Notes: a model not told the origin generated them from the letters alone. DNA of 64,000 bases from Caballeronia sp. SL2Y3 (GCF_022879575.1 NZ_CP084263.1:558001-622000), one strand, 5' to 3'; positions 51,552-61,144 are shown, numbered from the stretch's first letter. Numbers and translations are program-made.

Positions 51552-52274
51552 TCACGAGGCCTTGCCGATGCTCAACTGCACCTGATCGATCGCCGCCATG
51601 ACGAGATCGTCTGCATGGCGAATGCCTTCGGCGGATGCGGCGAGTCCGTCCAGACGACCATCGATCAACAGCAAGGCGAGGCCGTGCACATACGCCCACG
51701 CTGCGGTGAGCGCGACGGCGCGCGAGGCGTCCATCGGCCCGAAAGTATGCTTGCCCGATGGCGGGCCGAGCGGCGCGGTCCGCACGTCGCCAAACACGCC
51801 GGCCAACGCGAGGCCAGCGGTTCGTCGCGCCTCGATGAGCGATGGCCTTTCGGCATCGAACATCTCGCCGCGCGACATCAGCCGCATGAGATCCGGGTTC
51901 TTCTTCGCGAAATCGATATAGCCACGCGCGATGGCCCTCGGCCTCTCCGACGCGTCTTGCACGTCCCGCGCGCTATTCGCGATGCACGCCGACAGACGCA
52001 TGAAGCCATCGGCCGCGAGTTCGCTCAGCACGCCCGCTGTGTCGCCGAAGTGATGCTGAGGCGCGGTATGCGACACGCCCGCCTCGCGCGCGATGGCTCT
52101 GAGACTCAATCCGCTGATGCCTTCGCGCTTCAGAACCACTTCGGCGGCCTGCAACAACGCTTGCGGCAGCGACCCGTGGTGATAGGGCTTGTGCTGTTCT
52201 TCTGCCGTTGGCTTCGTCGCGCGCTTTCTCGCGCGCGTCGGCTCGGCGAGACCGCTTTCGCTCTTGTCGATCAT
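51552..52274 (-). CDS. TetR-family regulator
   Basis: A 240-aa regulator. The N-terminal HTH 'HHGSLPQALLQAAEVVLKREGISGLSLRAIAREAGVSHTAPQHHFGD' is clear, followed by a helical ligand domain of the WHG (TetR_C_33) type. The first 30 residues are basic and disordered. It converges with the LysR gene and has no obvious adjacent target on its own strand. Confidence 0.88.
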   Translation of the reverse strand: MIDKSESGLAEPTRARKRATKPTAEEQHKPYHHGSLPQALLQAAEVVLKREGISGLSLRAIAREAGVSHTAPQHHFGDTAGVLSELAADGFMRLSACIANSARDVQDASERPRAIARGYIDFAKKNPDLMRLMSRGEMFDAERPSLIEARRTAGLALAGVFGDVRTAPLGPPSGKHTFGPMDASRAVALTAAWAYVHGLALLLIDGRLDGLAASAEGIRHADDLVMAAIDQVQLSIGKAS

Positions 52275-52374
52275 GACGGTTGCATCGCATATTTACATTG
52301 GAAACTTATGGTGATGCATTCACGGCGAAATGTCAAAGACCGCTGCGCATGGCGAGTGCGCGCGGTCTGTCAGG

Positions 52375-52674
52375 TCACGGCAAAGAAGACTCACCGCGCG
52401 ATGGGCGTTCATCCGTCATCGCGCGATGCGCGCCTGCAACGGGCGCTTCGTCCGCGAACGAGCCGAACCGCGCGGCGAGCCATTCCTGCGCCCATTGCCG
52501 CGCGAAGGCCACCGCGTCGTCGCGCAAGTCGAAGCCTGCGAGATCGCCGCTCATGAGGACGTCGGTCTCGCTGCCGTCCGCGTTGGTCGCACTGATGCGC
52601 GCGTGAGCGATGTATTCGCCATCCGCCCTGCGGGGCGTCGGGTCGATGCGATAGCGGGATGAAGTCGGTTGCAT
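52375..52674 (-). CDS. Conserved Burkholderia-type hypothetical, 99 aa
   Basis: Starts MQPTSSRYRIDPTPRRADGE at ATG 52674 with GGAAGAG nearby. A soluble acidic alpha/beta protein; 'AVAFARQWAQEWLAARFG' forms a C-terminal helix. No enzymatic motif. I recall similar small proteins in Burkholderia genomes but not a function. The acidic tail (TDERPSRGESSLP) is disordered. Confidence 0.6.
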   Translation of the reverse strand: MQPTSSRYRIDPTPRRADGEYIAHARISATNADGSETDVLMSGDLAGFDLRDDAVAFARQWAQEWLAARFGSFADEAPVAGAHRAMTDERPSRGESSLP

Positions 52675-52715
52675 GATGCTCTTCCTTCGATGCGGCGTGT
52701 CAGCCGTTGTGCGCG

Positions 52716-52997
52716 TCAATCGAAGAGCGTCCGATCCTTCGCGCACGTGTCGATCATAGTCTCGGCATACGCGGTCGATGCGCGCCGCGCATCCCCCGCG
52801 TTTCGAAACGGCTCTCGCGCGTCGAGCCTGAACACGCGGCTTCGCGTCACGCCGTCCGCGACGCCCGGCTCCTGAATGCGCACGGCGGCGTCGAAACCGT
52901 CGTCGTAATTGTGCGCGCGGCCCGAGACCGCCGGCCGGTGCGAAAACACGAGCGGATAAATTTCCAGACCACGGTAGAGACGGAAGTCGACTGTCAT
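52716..52997 (-). CDS. Conserved hypothetical, 93 aa
   Basis: Starts MTVDFRLYRGLEIYPLVFSH at ATG 52997, with GAGAG upstream. Compact mixed alpha/beta sequence with 'NYDDGFDAAVRIQEPG' and a final helix. No signal peptide or known domain. It lies 41 bp upstream of the other small hypothetical on the same strand, so they probably form a two-gene unit. Confidence 0.6.
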   Translation of the reverse strand: MTVDFRLYRGLEIYPLVFSHRPAVSGRAHNYDDGFDAAVRIQEPGVADGVTRSRVFRLDAREPFRNAGDARRASTAYAETMIDTCAKDRTLFD

Positions 52998-53421
52998 AAG
53001 AGGCTCTCGCGCCGCGCGGTGGCGGCAAATAAGTAGTGGGCGTGGAAAGTATCGGTAGTGATGACGCATTGGCCGCGTTGCACGGCCGCAATCCATGCGG
53101 GGGTCATTCGCCGTCGGTCACGAGTCGCTCAGCCAGTCCATCGTACGCGCTTCGGAGACTTTGTACAGCGAAATTTCCGGCTGGCGTCCCGAACGGCTCG
53201 AAGCGTTCAAAGAGGCCACGACGTTGCCGCACGATGTGCCTATAATGGACCGCACTCGACACATCCTTCCTGCAAGAGGCGCGTGATTCCCTGGCGCCTC
53301 ATGGTCCGCATTAGCATTCACCGCGGCTTCGAATCAAAGACTCACATCGGGCGCTCGCGTCGCTCGCCGCACAGTCGTCATCAGCGCAATGCGCAATGGC
53401 GCTTCAACAGGACACTCACTC
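52998..53421. other. Gene-free interval with a -10 and a hairpin
   Basis: About 420 bases without a credible gene. TATAAT at 53241-53246 is a perfect -10 hexamer on the plus strand, though no matching -35 is evident. About 30 bp downstream, GAGGCGC (53276-53282) and GCGCCTC (53294-53300) form a 7-bp hairpin. This may be the leader of the protease gene or a short unannotated RNA. Confidence 0.4.
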
Positions 53422-54426
53422 ATGCAAGCGCAGATCCTCGACGTCTATTCGAGCCCCAATGGCGATACATGGCGCTTGCGTATCGGCGCCGACGAATCGC
53501 GCGTCGTTCAGCATGTCCCTAACGCGGCTTCGGGCGGGCAGGCATCGGAGATGCCGGTGGAGGCGTTTTTATCGTCCGACGAAGCAACGCCGCAACGCGA
53601 CGCGCTGGTCGTCCTGCTCGGCCAACTGCGACGCGATGCCCTGCAACCGGGCACGCATGCCTCGGATGAACGCCCGGTGCCGCGCAAGCCCGCTGTCGAT
53701 GCGCTGCTGCTCACCGCTGCGCGCGTCAGGACCTTCGCGCAGGAAGCGCATCTGACGAATGCGAGCGGATTCTTCTTCGCCCGCGATGAACGGCTCTTTC
53801 TCGTGACGAGCCGTCATGTGGTGAGCGATGCGCCGAGCGAACACTTTCCGGATCGGCTCGAAATCGAATTGCACATCGACGCCGACAACCTCGGCGCTTC
53901 GACGTGGTTCTCGTTGCCGCTGTATGCGGATGGCGTGGCGCTCTGGCGAGAAGGCGCGGATGACGGCGGCGCGATCGACGTCGCGGTGCTCGAACTGCAG
54001 CGGGATCGCCTGCCTGAAACCGCGCGCTTCGATGCGTTCGGTCCCGAGCATCTGCCGAGGCCCGACGGCGAGCTGCCGGTCGGCGCTTCGGTGCTGATCG
54101 TCGGTTTTCCGCTGGGCTTTCACGATTCGCTGCATCATCTGCCGGTCGTGAGGCAGGGCGTCATCGCGTCGGCGTTCGGGCTGCGCTTCCAGGGCAAGGG
54201 ATGCTTCATCACCGATGCGCGCACGCATCGCGGCACGAGCGGCGCGCCGGTCGTCACGCGCGACCCGTCGAAGGTAGGGAGTCCTGATGAATTGAGCCTG
54301 CCGTGGCTGCTGCTGGGGATTCACTCATCGACGATCGACATGGGCTCGCGCGATGTGCAGGTGGATGAAACGCTCGGCCTGAACAGCGCGTGGTACTCCG
54401 ACATCCTCATGACGCTGACGCGTTGA
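53422..54426 (+). CDS. Trypsin-like serine protease domain protein
   Basis: A 334-aa protein; ATG 53422 chosen for AGGA 9 nt upstream. The first about 100 residues (MQAQILDVYSSPNGDTWRLR onward) are a separate uncharacterised domain. The protease part follows: His in 'LVTSRHVVSDAPSEHFPD', Asp in 'GAIDVAVLELQRD', and Ser in 'ARTHRGTSGAPVV'. No signal peptide, so it should act in the cytoplasm, unusual for this fold. Substrate unknown. Confidence 0.8.
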   Translation: MQAQILDVYSSPNGDTWRLRIGADESRVVQHVPNAASGGQASEMPVEAFLSSDEATPQRDALVVLLGQLRRDALQPGTHASDERPVPRKPAVDALLLTAARVRTFAQEAHLTNASGFFFARDERLFLVTSRHVVSDAPSEHFPDRLEIELHIDADNLGASTWFSLPLYADGVALWREGADDGGAIDVAVLELQRDRLPETARFDAFGPEHLPRPDGELPVGASVLIVGFPLGFHDSLHHLPVVRQGVIASAFGLRFQGKGCFITDARTHRGTSGAPVVTRDPSKVGSPDELSLPWLLLGIHSSTIDMGSRDVQVDETLGLNSAWYSDILMTLTR

Positions 54427-54602
54427 GCGAGCGCCCCGTCCGGACGCGATTTTCACCATCCTGTTAAAATACGCGCTCTTCGTCGCGTCCCGACGCATCG
54501 CATGCGCGAACCGCAGCCATCGCGTTGCCAGCGGGCCGAGCCTCTGTTGTCTTCGTGTCCGGCGCACTCGCGCCGCACGTCTTCGTCCGAATCCATACCG
54601 TC

Positions 54603-56102
54603 ATGACCCAACCCGCGACCGGGACTCACACGCGCGTCGTCTCGCGCCTCTCATTGCCGTCTTCACGCGCCGAATGGGTGCGGGAGATTCTCGCGGGTGT
54701 CGTGACGAGCCTCGCGCTGATCCCCGAAGTCATTTCGTTCGCCTTCATTTCGGGCGTCGAGCCGCGTTCGGCGCTGTTCGCCTCGGTCGTGCTGCTGATC
54801 GTCACGTCGCTGCTCGGCGGACGGCCCGCCATGGTGACGGCCGCGGCGGGTTCGGTGGCGCTCGTCGTCGCGCCGATGGTCCACGCGCACGGCGCGGGCT
54901 ACATTCTGCCCGCCGTGCTGCTCGCGGGCTTGATACAGATCGCGTTCGGCGCGCTGGGCTTCGCGCGCATCGTGCGCTTCATTCCGCGCTCGGTCATGCT
55001 CGGTTTCGTCAACGCGCTCGGCGTCCTTATTTTCTGCGCGCAGATTCCGCACCTCGTCGACAAGCCGCTTGCCGTGTACGTGCTGTTCGCGATTACGCTC
55101 GCCATCGTCGTGATCGGGCCGCGCGTGACGCGGGCGGTGCCGGCGCCGCTCATCGCGATCATCGTGGCCACCGTGCTCGCCATTGCGTTGCACTGGTCGG
55201 TGCCGACGGTCGGCGGCGACCGGCCCATGTCGTCGGACCTGCCCGGCCTCACGCTCTGGTCCGCGCCGTTCGATCTGAGCACGTTGAAGATCGTCTGGCA
55301 GACGGCGGTATCGATTGCGTTCGTCGGCTTGCTGGAGACGCTGCTGACCGCGAAGCTCGTCGACGAAGTGACCGCGACCCGTTCGCACAAGTCGCGCGAA
55401 TCGTGGGCGCTCGGGCTCGCGAATCTCGGCGCGGGCGCGTTCGGCGGCATTGCCGGCTGCGCGATGATCGGGCAGACGGTCGTGAACGTGGAGATCGGCG
55501 GGGCGCGCACGCGCGTGTCCACGCTCGCGGCGGCGGCCACGCTGCTTTTGCTCATCACCGGCCTGAGTTCGGTGATGGCGCGCATCCCGATGGTCGCGCT
55601 CGCCGGCGTGATGATGGTCGTCGCGGTCAAGACGGTGGACTGGCACAGCCTGCGCCCGGCCACGCTGCGCCGCATGCCGCTCATGGAGACGTCCGTCATG
55701 CTCACTTCCATTGCGCTGACCGTGTACACAGGCAATCTCGCCATCGGCGTGGTCGGCGGCGTGCTGTTGGCGACGGTCCTGTTCGCGCGCCGCGTCGCTC
55801 ACGTGATCCGCACGACGCGCGCCGTATCGGACGACGGCGAAAGCGTGCGTTACGAAGTGCACGGACCGCTTTTCTTCGGCAGCAGCAACGATCTCGTGGA
55901 CCAGTTCGAGTACGAGGCCGATCCGCGCTCGGTCGTCATCGACTTCGCGAAATCGCAGGTCTGGGATGCATCGACCGTCGCGGTGCTGGATTCCATCCAG
56001 AACAAGTATCGGCAGCGCGATGCAGCCGTGCAGTTCGTCGGCCTGGACGAGCGCAGCCGGGCATTTCATGCGCGGTTGAGCGGGAACCTGAATGCCGGTT
56101 GA
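54603..56102 (+). CDS. SulP-family anion transporter with STAS domain
   Basis: A 499-aa protein. Twelve to fourteen TM helices of the SulP/SLC26 fold with 'VREILAGVVTSLALIPEVISFAF', 'GGRPAMVTAAAGSVALVV' and 'GCAMIGQTVVNVEIGG', then a C-terminal STAS domain from about residue 405 ('VRYEVHGPLFFGSSNDLVDQF', 'VVIDFAKSQVWDASTVAVLDS'). It transports sulfate, bicarbonate or other anions. A TTAAAATA -10 candidate lies upstream near 54464. The stop codon lies inside an 11-bp tandem repeat. Confidence 0.9.
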   Translation: MTQPATGTHTRVVSRLSLPSSRAEWVREILAGVVTSLALIPEVISFAFISGVEPRSALFASVVLLIVTSLLGGRPAMVTAAAGSVALVVAPMVHAHGAGYILPAVLLAGLIQIAFGALGFARIVRFIPRSVMLGFVNALGVLIFCAQIPHLVDKPLAVYVLFAITLAIVVIGPRVTRAVPAPLIAIIVATVLAIALHWSVPTVGGDRPMSSDLPGLTLWSAPFDLSTLKIVWQTAVSIAFVGLLETLLTAKLVDEVTATRSHKSRESWALGLANLGAGAFGGIAGCAMIGQTVVNVEIGGARTRVSTLAAAATLLLLITGLSSVMARIPMVALAGVMMVVAVKTVDWHSLRPATLRRMPLMETSVMLTSIALTVYTGNLAIGVVGGVLLATVLFARRVAHVIRTTRAVSDDGESVRYEVHGPLFFGSSNDLVDQFEYEADPRSVVIDFAKSQVWDASTVAVLDSIQNKYRQRDAAVQFVGLDERSRAFHARLSGNLNAG

Positions 56103-56130
56103 ATGCCGGTTGAATACCGGTTGAATGCCG
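56090..56130 (+). repeat. 11-bp tandem repeat across the SulP stop codon
   Basis: GAATGCCGGTT is repeated at 56090, 56101 and 56112 (as GAATACCGGTT), with a partial fourth unit at 56123. The first unit supplies the codons AAT GCC GGT and the TGA stop with the start of the second. Confidence 0.85.
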
Positions 56131-56299
56131 CATGAAAGGCGTGCGATCCGCCGTCGAATGACACGCCGAAGTCAAAGGTAAGACGAATTCGTTCGATACG
56201 TTAAACACCGCACAATTGCGCATTTGCCCAGCGTGTACTGTTCTCCCTCACCGCCCGACTCGAGAGGCGGAACAAGCGAAAACACATACGGGGAAGCAA

Positions 56300-57412
56300 A
56301 TGAAATCACGTGCAGCGGTTGCGTTGAGTGTCGTGTTGGCTGCGTGCGGCGGCGGTGGCGGCGGGGGTGCATCGAACGGTGGAACGACGGCGGCGTCGGC
56401 CGCGCCTGCGTCCGGTTCCACGGCTACGGTCTGCTCGGGCGGTCCTTTCACCGCGGACGCGACCAAAGTGTGTTCCGATGCGTCCGGCAAGGTCGTCACG
56501 GCCTACGTGTACGCGCAGCCGCAAACCGTCATCGCCGATGGCACCATCATCTCCGCCAATACGACGTGGCCCGCGAGCGGCTCGCCGTACTACATCGCGG
56601 GAACGGTGCAGGTCGCCAAGGGCGCGACGCTCACGATTCCGGATGGCGTCGTCGTCGAGGGCCTGAAGCCCGTGCCTTGCAAGGCCGACTGCATCGGCAC
56701 GGTGCCGAACACAGGCATCATCGACGTGGCGGGGCAACTGAACGTCGGCGGCAGCAATCAGGCGCAGTTGCTCGGCGTGACCGTCAGCAACGTGGACGGC
56801 ACCGTGGGCGGCGGCACGGTCAGCATTCAGCACACGCTGCTGCAAGACGCGTTCGTGCAGATCAGCCCCGCAGCGCCGTTCTCGATGACCTACAGCCAGG
56901 CGTACCGGATGAACGTCACGCAAATCGTTCGCGCGGGCGTCACCACCTATCAGGCCGGAACGAACGGCTATCCGAGCTTCAAGAACGCCACGTTGAAGTA
57001 CAACACGTTCGTCGACTCGGCCGCGTTTGCATTCGATCCTTCGGTCGTCATGCAGAACAACGTGTTCGTGAACATGGTGGACGGACTCGTGCTGATCGAC
57101 GATTTCCCGGCGACGGGCGCGCCCACCGGCATCGCGAAGAACAATTCTTTCCTGTTCAAGAAGGATTCGCCGAATCTCAATCGCCAGGTCATCGCGGCGC
57201 ACGGCACGTATAACGCGTCGACGATCCATACGCTCGACTTCTCGAACAACTTCTGGGGCGTGACGGACAACACGACGATTCAATCACGCATACTCGACAG
57301 CACGAATTCGAGCAGCCCGCGACTGCCCAACATCGTCAACTACGCGCCTGCGGCTACCACGGCCGACCCGGCCACGCCGGCCGATCCGCAAAGCGGCACG
57401 CCCAACGTCTGA
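56300..57412 (+). CDS. Lipoprotein with right-handed beta-helix fold
   Basis: A 370-aa protein, GGGAAG before ATG 56300, signal MKSRAAVALSVVLAAC with the lipobox Cys at 16 followed by a poly-Gly linker (GGGGGGG). The mature part is rich in Thr/Val/Asn with repeated turns such as 'YYIAGTVQVAKGATLTIPDGVVVEG', 'KNATLKYNTFVDSA' and 'VMQNNVFVNMVDGLVLIDD', typical of parallel beta-helices in surface lipoproteins. Related annotated proteins are called hypothetical. The ligand is unknown, possibly a polysaccharide. Confidence 0.75.
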   Translation: MKSRAAVALSVVLAACGGGGGGGASNGGTTAASAAPASGSTATVCSGGPFTADATKVCSDASGKVVTAYVYAQPQTVIADGTIISANTTWPASGSPYYIAGTVQVAKGATLTIPDGVVVEGLKPVPCKADCIGTVPNTGIIDVAGQLNVGGSNQAQLLGVTVSNVDGTVGGGTVSIQHTLLQDAFVQISPAAPFSMTYSQAYRMNVTQIVRAGVTTYQAGTNGYPSFKNATLKYNTFVDSAAFAFDPSVVMQNNVFVNMVDGLVLIDDFPATGAPTGIAKNNSFLFKKDSPNLNRQVIAAHGTYNASTIHTLDFSNNFWGVTDNTTIQSRILDSTNSSSPRLPNIVNYAPAATTADPATPADPQSGTPNV

Positions 57413-57826
57413 TTGCAAAACGTCGCGGCGCCGGACTGAATCCCGAGCGGTGGCGACATGGGCGGCGGTTGGACTGATGATGTCCGCCGCCTGCGCGCAT
57501 CGAGCTACCTTGTCGACGCTCACGGTCGCCGATGCAAGCGGCAAGAAAGGTCAGAAGGTGGACGCGTAGCGGCCGTGCAATTGCCGCGCTTGCGCTACCG
57601 ACGCGCATCGCGCTCGCGGTGATTACAGCTTCGATTGCAACGCCACCCCGATCACGCTCCCTACCGGCAACCGAAATACCCTCGCACACGATTGAATTGG
57701 CAACGCAGTCATCCTGCGCAAGCCGCTGGCGAAAGCGCGACGCTGCTTTCCGAAAGCCGCAACGAGCCGCCCGAGTCGCGGCACAAGGGTTGCGTAAGCC
57801 GAGATGACTTTCACGCCGGCGGCCTC
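57413..57826. other. Gene-free interval before the response regulator
   Basis: About 410 bases with only Arg/Ala-rich shadow frames and no SD-supported start. No clear promoter, repeat or hairpin noted. Confidence 0.35.
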
Positions 57827-58171
57827 ATGACTTGCGTTCTTCTGGTCGATGACGACACACTCTCCCTTCACGCGCTCGAAGCGGTCTTCGAGTCGCGCGG
57901 CTTTCACGTGCTTCTGGCGCGAAACGGCGTCGACGCGCTCGCCACCGCTATTCGCACGCTGCCGGACCTGGTCGTGACCGACTGGGAAATGCCCCTTTTC
58001 GACGGCGTGACGCTGTGCGAGCGACTGCGCTCCGTTCCGGGACTGGCGCGCATTCCTGTCGTTCTTACGTCCGGAAAAATGCGCCCTGCCGATGGCCCGC
58101 AAGCGTGGGACGTATTCCTCAAGAAGCCGCTGGACTTTCGCCTGCTCGAACCGATCTTCCGGCGGTTCTAG
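57827..58171 (+). CDS. Single-domain response regulator
   Basis: A 114-aa receiver. ATG 57827 begins MTCVLLVDDDTLSLHALEAV; the frame is open upstream but not conserved in character. Acidic pocket Asp8-10, phospho-acceptor Asp52 in 'DLVVTDWEMPLFDG', and Lys in 'FLKKPLDF'. No output domain, so it must act by protein contact. No kinase gene is adjacent. It lies 45 bp upstream of an SDR gene. Confidence 0.82.
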   Translation: MTCVLLVDDDTLSLHALEAVFESRGFHVLLARNGVDALATAIRTLPDLVVTDWEMPLFDGVTLCERLRSVPGLARIPVVLTSGKMRPADGPQAWDVFLKKPLDFRLLEPIFRRF

Positions 58172-58216
58172 TCGAACGTTCGTCGCGGCCCGATGTGTCG
58201 AAACGGAGAAGACGCC

Positions 58217-58915
58217 ATGAATCGAACGGAAACGGCGCTGATCGTCGGCGCCGGGCAGGGCCTGAGCGCATCGCTGGCCCGGCTCTTCTCGAACGAGGGC
58301 ATGCAGGTCGCGCTCGCCGCACGGGACACGACCAAGCTCGCGCCACTCGTCGATGAAACCGGCGCGTTCGCCGTCGCGTGCGACGCGAGCCGGGCGGGCG
58401 ACGTCGAGAATCTTTTCGCACAAGTGAGCGGCAAGCTGGGTGTTCCGGACCTCGTCGTGTACAACGCGAGCGGCCGTTATCGTTCGCCCATCGGACAGAT
58501 CGACGCCGGCCGGCTGCGCGATGCGCTCGACGTCACAGCGATAGGCGGGCTGCTGGTCGCCCAGGCGGCGGCCGTGGGCATGCTGGCGCGAGCAAGCGGC
58601 TCCATCCTTCTGACCGGCGCAACCGCGAGCGTCAAGGGCCTGCCCGGCTCGACGCCGTTCGCAATGGGCAAGTTCGCGCTGCGCGGCATGGCGCAATGCC
58701 TCGCGCGGGAACTGGCTCCGAAGAATGTTCACGTCGCGCACTTCGTCATCGACGGCGGCATTGCGAGCGGCGCGATGCAGCGCGACCGCGCGGATGCGCA
58801 CGACGCGCTGCTCGACCCCGATGCGATCGCGCGGGAATATCTTCACGTTCATCGGCAGCATCGCAGTGCCTGGACATGGGAGATCGAACTGAGGCCGTGG
58901 GTCGAGCGGTTCTGA
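58217..58915 (+). CDS. Atypical SDR lacking the catalytic tyrosine
   Basis: A 232-aa Rossmann protein, CGGAGAA before ATG 58217. 'ALIVGAGQGLSASLARLFSNEG' is an SDR cofactor motif, and YNAS replaces NNAG. The catalytic stretch reads 'TGATASVKGLPGSTPFAMGK', so the YxxxK Tyr is Phe. The end fits SDR length. It may bind NAD(P) without classical oxidoreductase activity, or use another residue. A subgroup of annotated SDRs shares this pattern. Confidence 0.75.
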   Translation: MNRTETALIVGAGQGLSASLARLFSNEGMQVALAARDTTKLAPLVDETGAFAVACDASRAGDVENLFAQVSGKLGVPDLVVYNASGRYRSPIGQIDAGRLRDALDVTAIGGLLVAQAAAVGMLARASGSILLTGATASVKGLPGSTPFAMGKFALRGMAQCLARELAPKNVHVAHFVIDGGIASGAMQRDRADAHDALLDPDAIAREYLHVHRQHRSAWTWEIELRPWVERF

Positions 58916-59068
58916 AGCGAACGGCCCTGCGCAGCCATACGCGCAGGTTCAGGGAAGAATTGCCGATTCGACGTGGCGCGCCAGGCGGCACAAGCAGATC
59001 CCGCTAAAGCGCCCCCGCATCCTTGCCGATAAAAACGAACGGAAACGTTCATAAGAAAGCCGCAAGAG

Positions 59069-61144
59069 ATGTTGATCCCCTGTGCCCCATCGCGACGCGC
59101 TTGCCTCGCCGCAGCGTCGGTGCCTTTGCTTGCCGGAACCGTCCTGGCCGCAGCATTGAGCGCATGGACCTCGCCCGTCGATGCCGCGTCCGCGGCATCG
59201 CTGGCGGGCGCTTCCGCACAGGCCGACGGCGGCGCGAGCGATGACCTCGCGTCGCTGCCGCTCGAATCGCTGATGAACCTGACCGTGAGCGGCGCCACGC
59301 GCATCGAGCAGTCCGCGTCGAGCGCGCCTGCCGCCGTGATGGTCCTGACCGCGACCGACATCCGCGATTACGGCTGGCGCACGCTCGCCGACGCACTCGC
59401 GACGCTGCCGGGGCTCTATGTCAGTTCGGACCGCATGTACTCGTATCTCGGTGCGCGCGGCTTCCAGCGTCCGGGCGACTACAACAGCCGCTTCCTGCTG
59501 CTGATCGACGGCATGCGCGTGAACGATGCCGTCTATGGCCAGGCGCCCGTCGGACTCGATTTTCCGGTGGACATGGATCTCGTCGAGCGCATCGAGTACA
59601 TACCCGGTCCCGGATCGGCCGTATACGGCTCGAACGCGTTGTTCGGCGTGGTCAACGTCATCACGAAGAAGGGCAGCGCAATCGGCGGCGTGCAGGTCGC
59701 GGGCGCGGTCGGCAGCTTCGGCGAGAAGGAAGCGCGCGGCACATACGGCTGGCACGGCGCGAACGGCGCCGATCTCGTGCTGTCCGCCACGGCCTACGAA
59801 CGCCACGGGCAAGACCTCTACTATCCGGAGTTCGATACGCCGGACCAGAACCACGGCGTCGCGCAGAATCTCGACGGCGAGCGCAACCAGACGGTCTTCG
59901 CCAAGTTCGGCATGGGCGGCTTTCGCATCAGCGCGGGCTACGGCAACCGGACGAAAGACGTGCCCGGCGCGCCGTATGACGCCTTGTTCAACGCGCCGTT
60001 CAGCGTGAGCGACACGCATTCCTTCGCCGATGCCACGTACACGCAGACCGTGCGCGACGACATCGCGATCGACTACGAACTCTATGCGGGCCGCTACGAT
60101 TACTCGACGCGCGCGTTACAGCCGCCAGCGCCCGGAACCGCCAACGTCGACGGCGATCACGCGGCCTGGTATGGCGGCGATGTCCACGCAACCGTGCGCA
60201 CCGTGCCGCGCAATCGCATCATGGTGGGCGTCGACTACACGATGAACGCGGCGCGCGATCAATGGAACTACAACGTCGCGCCGTACGCCAAACTGCTCGA
60301 CGATCATCGCGTGAGCCAGCGCGCGGGCTTCTATATCGACGATGAAATCAAGCTCGCCGAACCGCTCACGCTCGATATCGGCGGGCGCTTCGATACCGAG
60401 ACGCACGTGGGCGGCAACTTCAGCCCGCGCATTGCGCTGATCTGGCAGCCGACCGCGAGCGATACGCTCAAGCTGATCTATGGCGGCGCCTATCGCGCGC
60501 CCAACGCGTACGAGATGTACTACGCGTTTCCCGGCGATGGCGGCCAGCTCGCGAATCCGTTGCTGAAGTCCGAACATATCGACACGCAGGAGATCGTCTA
60601 CGAGCGCGCGCTCGGCACTCTGGGACGCGCGACCGTCACGCTCTTTCGCTACAGGCTGCGCGACCTGATCACGGAGTCGGTCGATCCCGACACGGGCCTC
60701 TACGTCTTTCGCAACGTCGATCGCGCGCAGGCACGCGGGGCGGAACTCGCGTGGCAGCAGCAGTTCGCCTCGGGCGTGCGCGCCCGCATGAGCTACTCGT
60801 ATCAGTTCTCGCGCGATTCCATCAGCGGTGGCGCATTGCAGAATTCGCCGCGCCACATGGGCAAGCTCAACGTCAGCGCACCGTTGTTCGCGAAGTGGGC
60901 GCGCGTGGGCGCGGAAGCGCAGTGCATCTCGTCGCGGCTCGCACAAGCCGGTTCGGCTGGCGGCTACTGCGTGGCGAACGTGTCCGTTCATAGCCGCAAG
61001 CTCGTGCCTCGCGCGGACCTGTCCTTGTCCGTCTATAACGTGTTCGATCGCCGCTATGCCGATCCCGCCAGTCCGGGCTTCGTGCAGAACGTGATCGCGC
61101 AGCAGAGCCGCACGTTGCTCGCCAAAATGGTCTACGGGTTCTGA
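59069..61144 (+). CDS. TonB-dependent outer-membrane receptor
   Basis: A 691-aa receptor. N-terminal signal, a plug domain ('DLASLPLESLMNLTVSGATR', 'LADALATLPGLYVSSDRMY', 'ERIEYIPGPGSAVYGSNALFGVVNVITKKG') and a 22-strand barrel ending '...SRTLLAKMVYGF' with terminal aromatic Phe. Its substrate is unclear; the 'LESLMNLTVSGATR' form is close to receptors linked with c-di-GMP enzymes. The stop shares a base with the yfiR-like start (TGATG), so the two genes are coupled. Confidence 0.93.
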   Translation: MLIPCAPSRRACLAAASVPLLAGTVLAAALSAWTSPVDAASAASLAGASAQADGGASDDLASLPLESLMNLTVSGATRIEQSASSAPAAVMVLTATDIRDYGWRTLADALATLPGLYVSSDRMYSYLGARGFQRPGDYNSRFLLLIDGMRVNDAVYGQAPVGLDFPVDMDLVERIEYIPGPGSAVYGSNALFGVVNVITKKGSAIGGVQVAGAVGSFGEKEARGTYGWHGANGADLVLSATAYERHGQDLYYPEFDTPDQNHGVAQNLDGERNQTVFAKFGMGGFRISAGYGNRTKDVPGAPYDALFNAPFSVSDTHSFADATYTQTVRDDIAIDYELYAGRYDYSTRALQPPAPGTANVDGDHAAWYGGDVHATVRTVPRNRIMVGVDYTMNAARDQWNYNVAPYAKLLDDHRVSQRAGFYIDDEIKLAEPLTLDIGGRFDTETHVGGNFSPRIALIWQPTASDTLKLIYGGAYRAPNAYEMYYAFPGDGGQLANPLLKSEHIDTQEIVYERALGTLGRATVTLFRYRLRDLITESVDPDTGLYVFRNVDRAQARGAELAWQQQFASGVRARMSYSYQFSRDSISGGALQNSPRHMGKLNVSAPLFAKWARVGAEAQCISSRLAQAGSAGGYCVANVSVHSRKLVPRADLSLSVYNVFDRRYADPASPGFVQNVIAQQSRTLLAKMVYGF

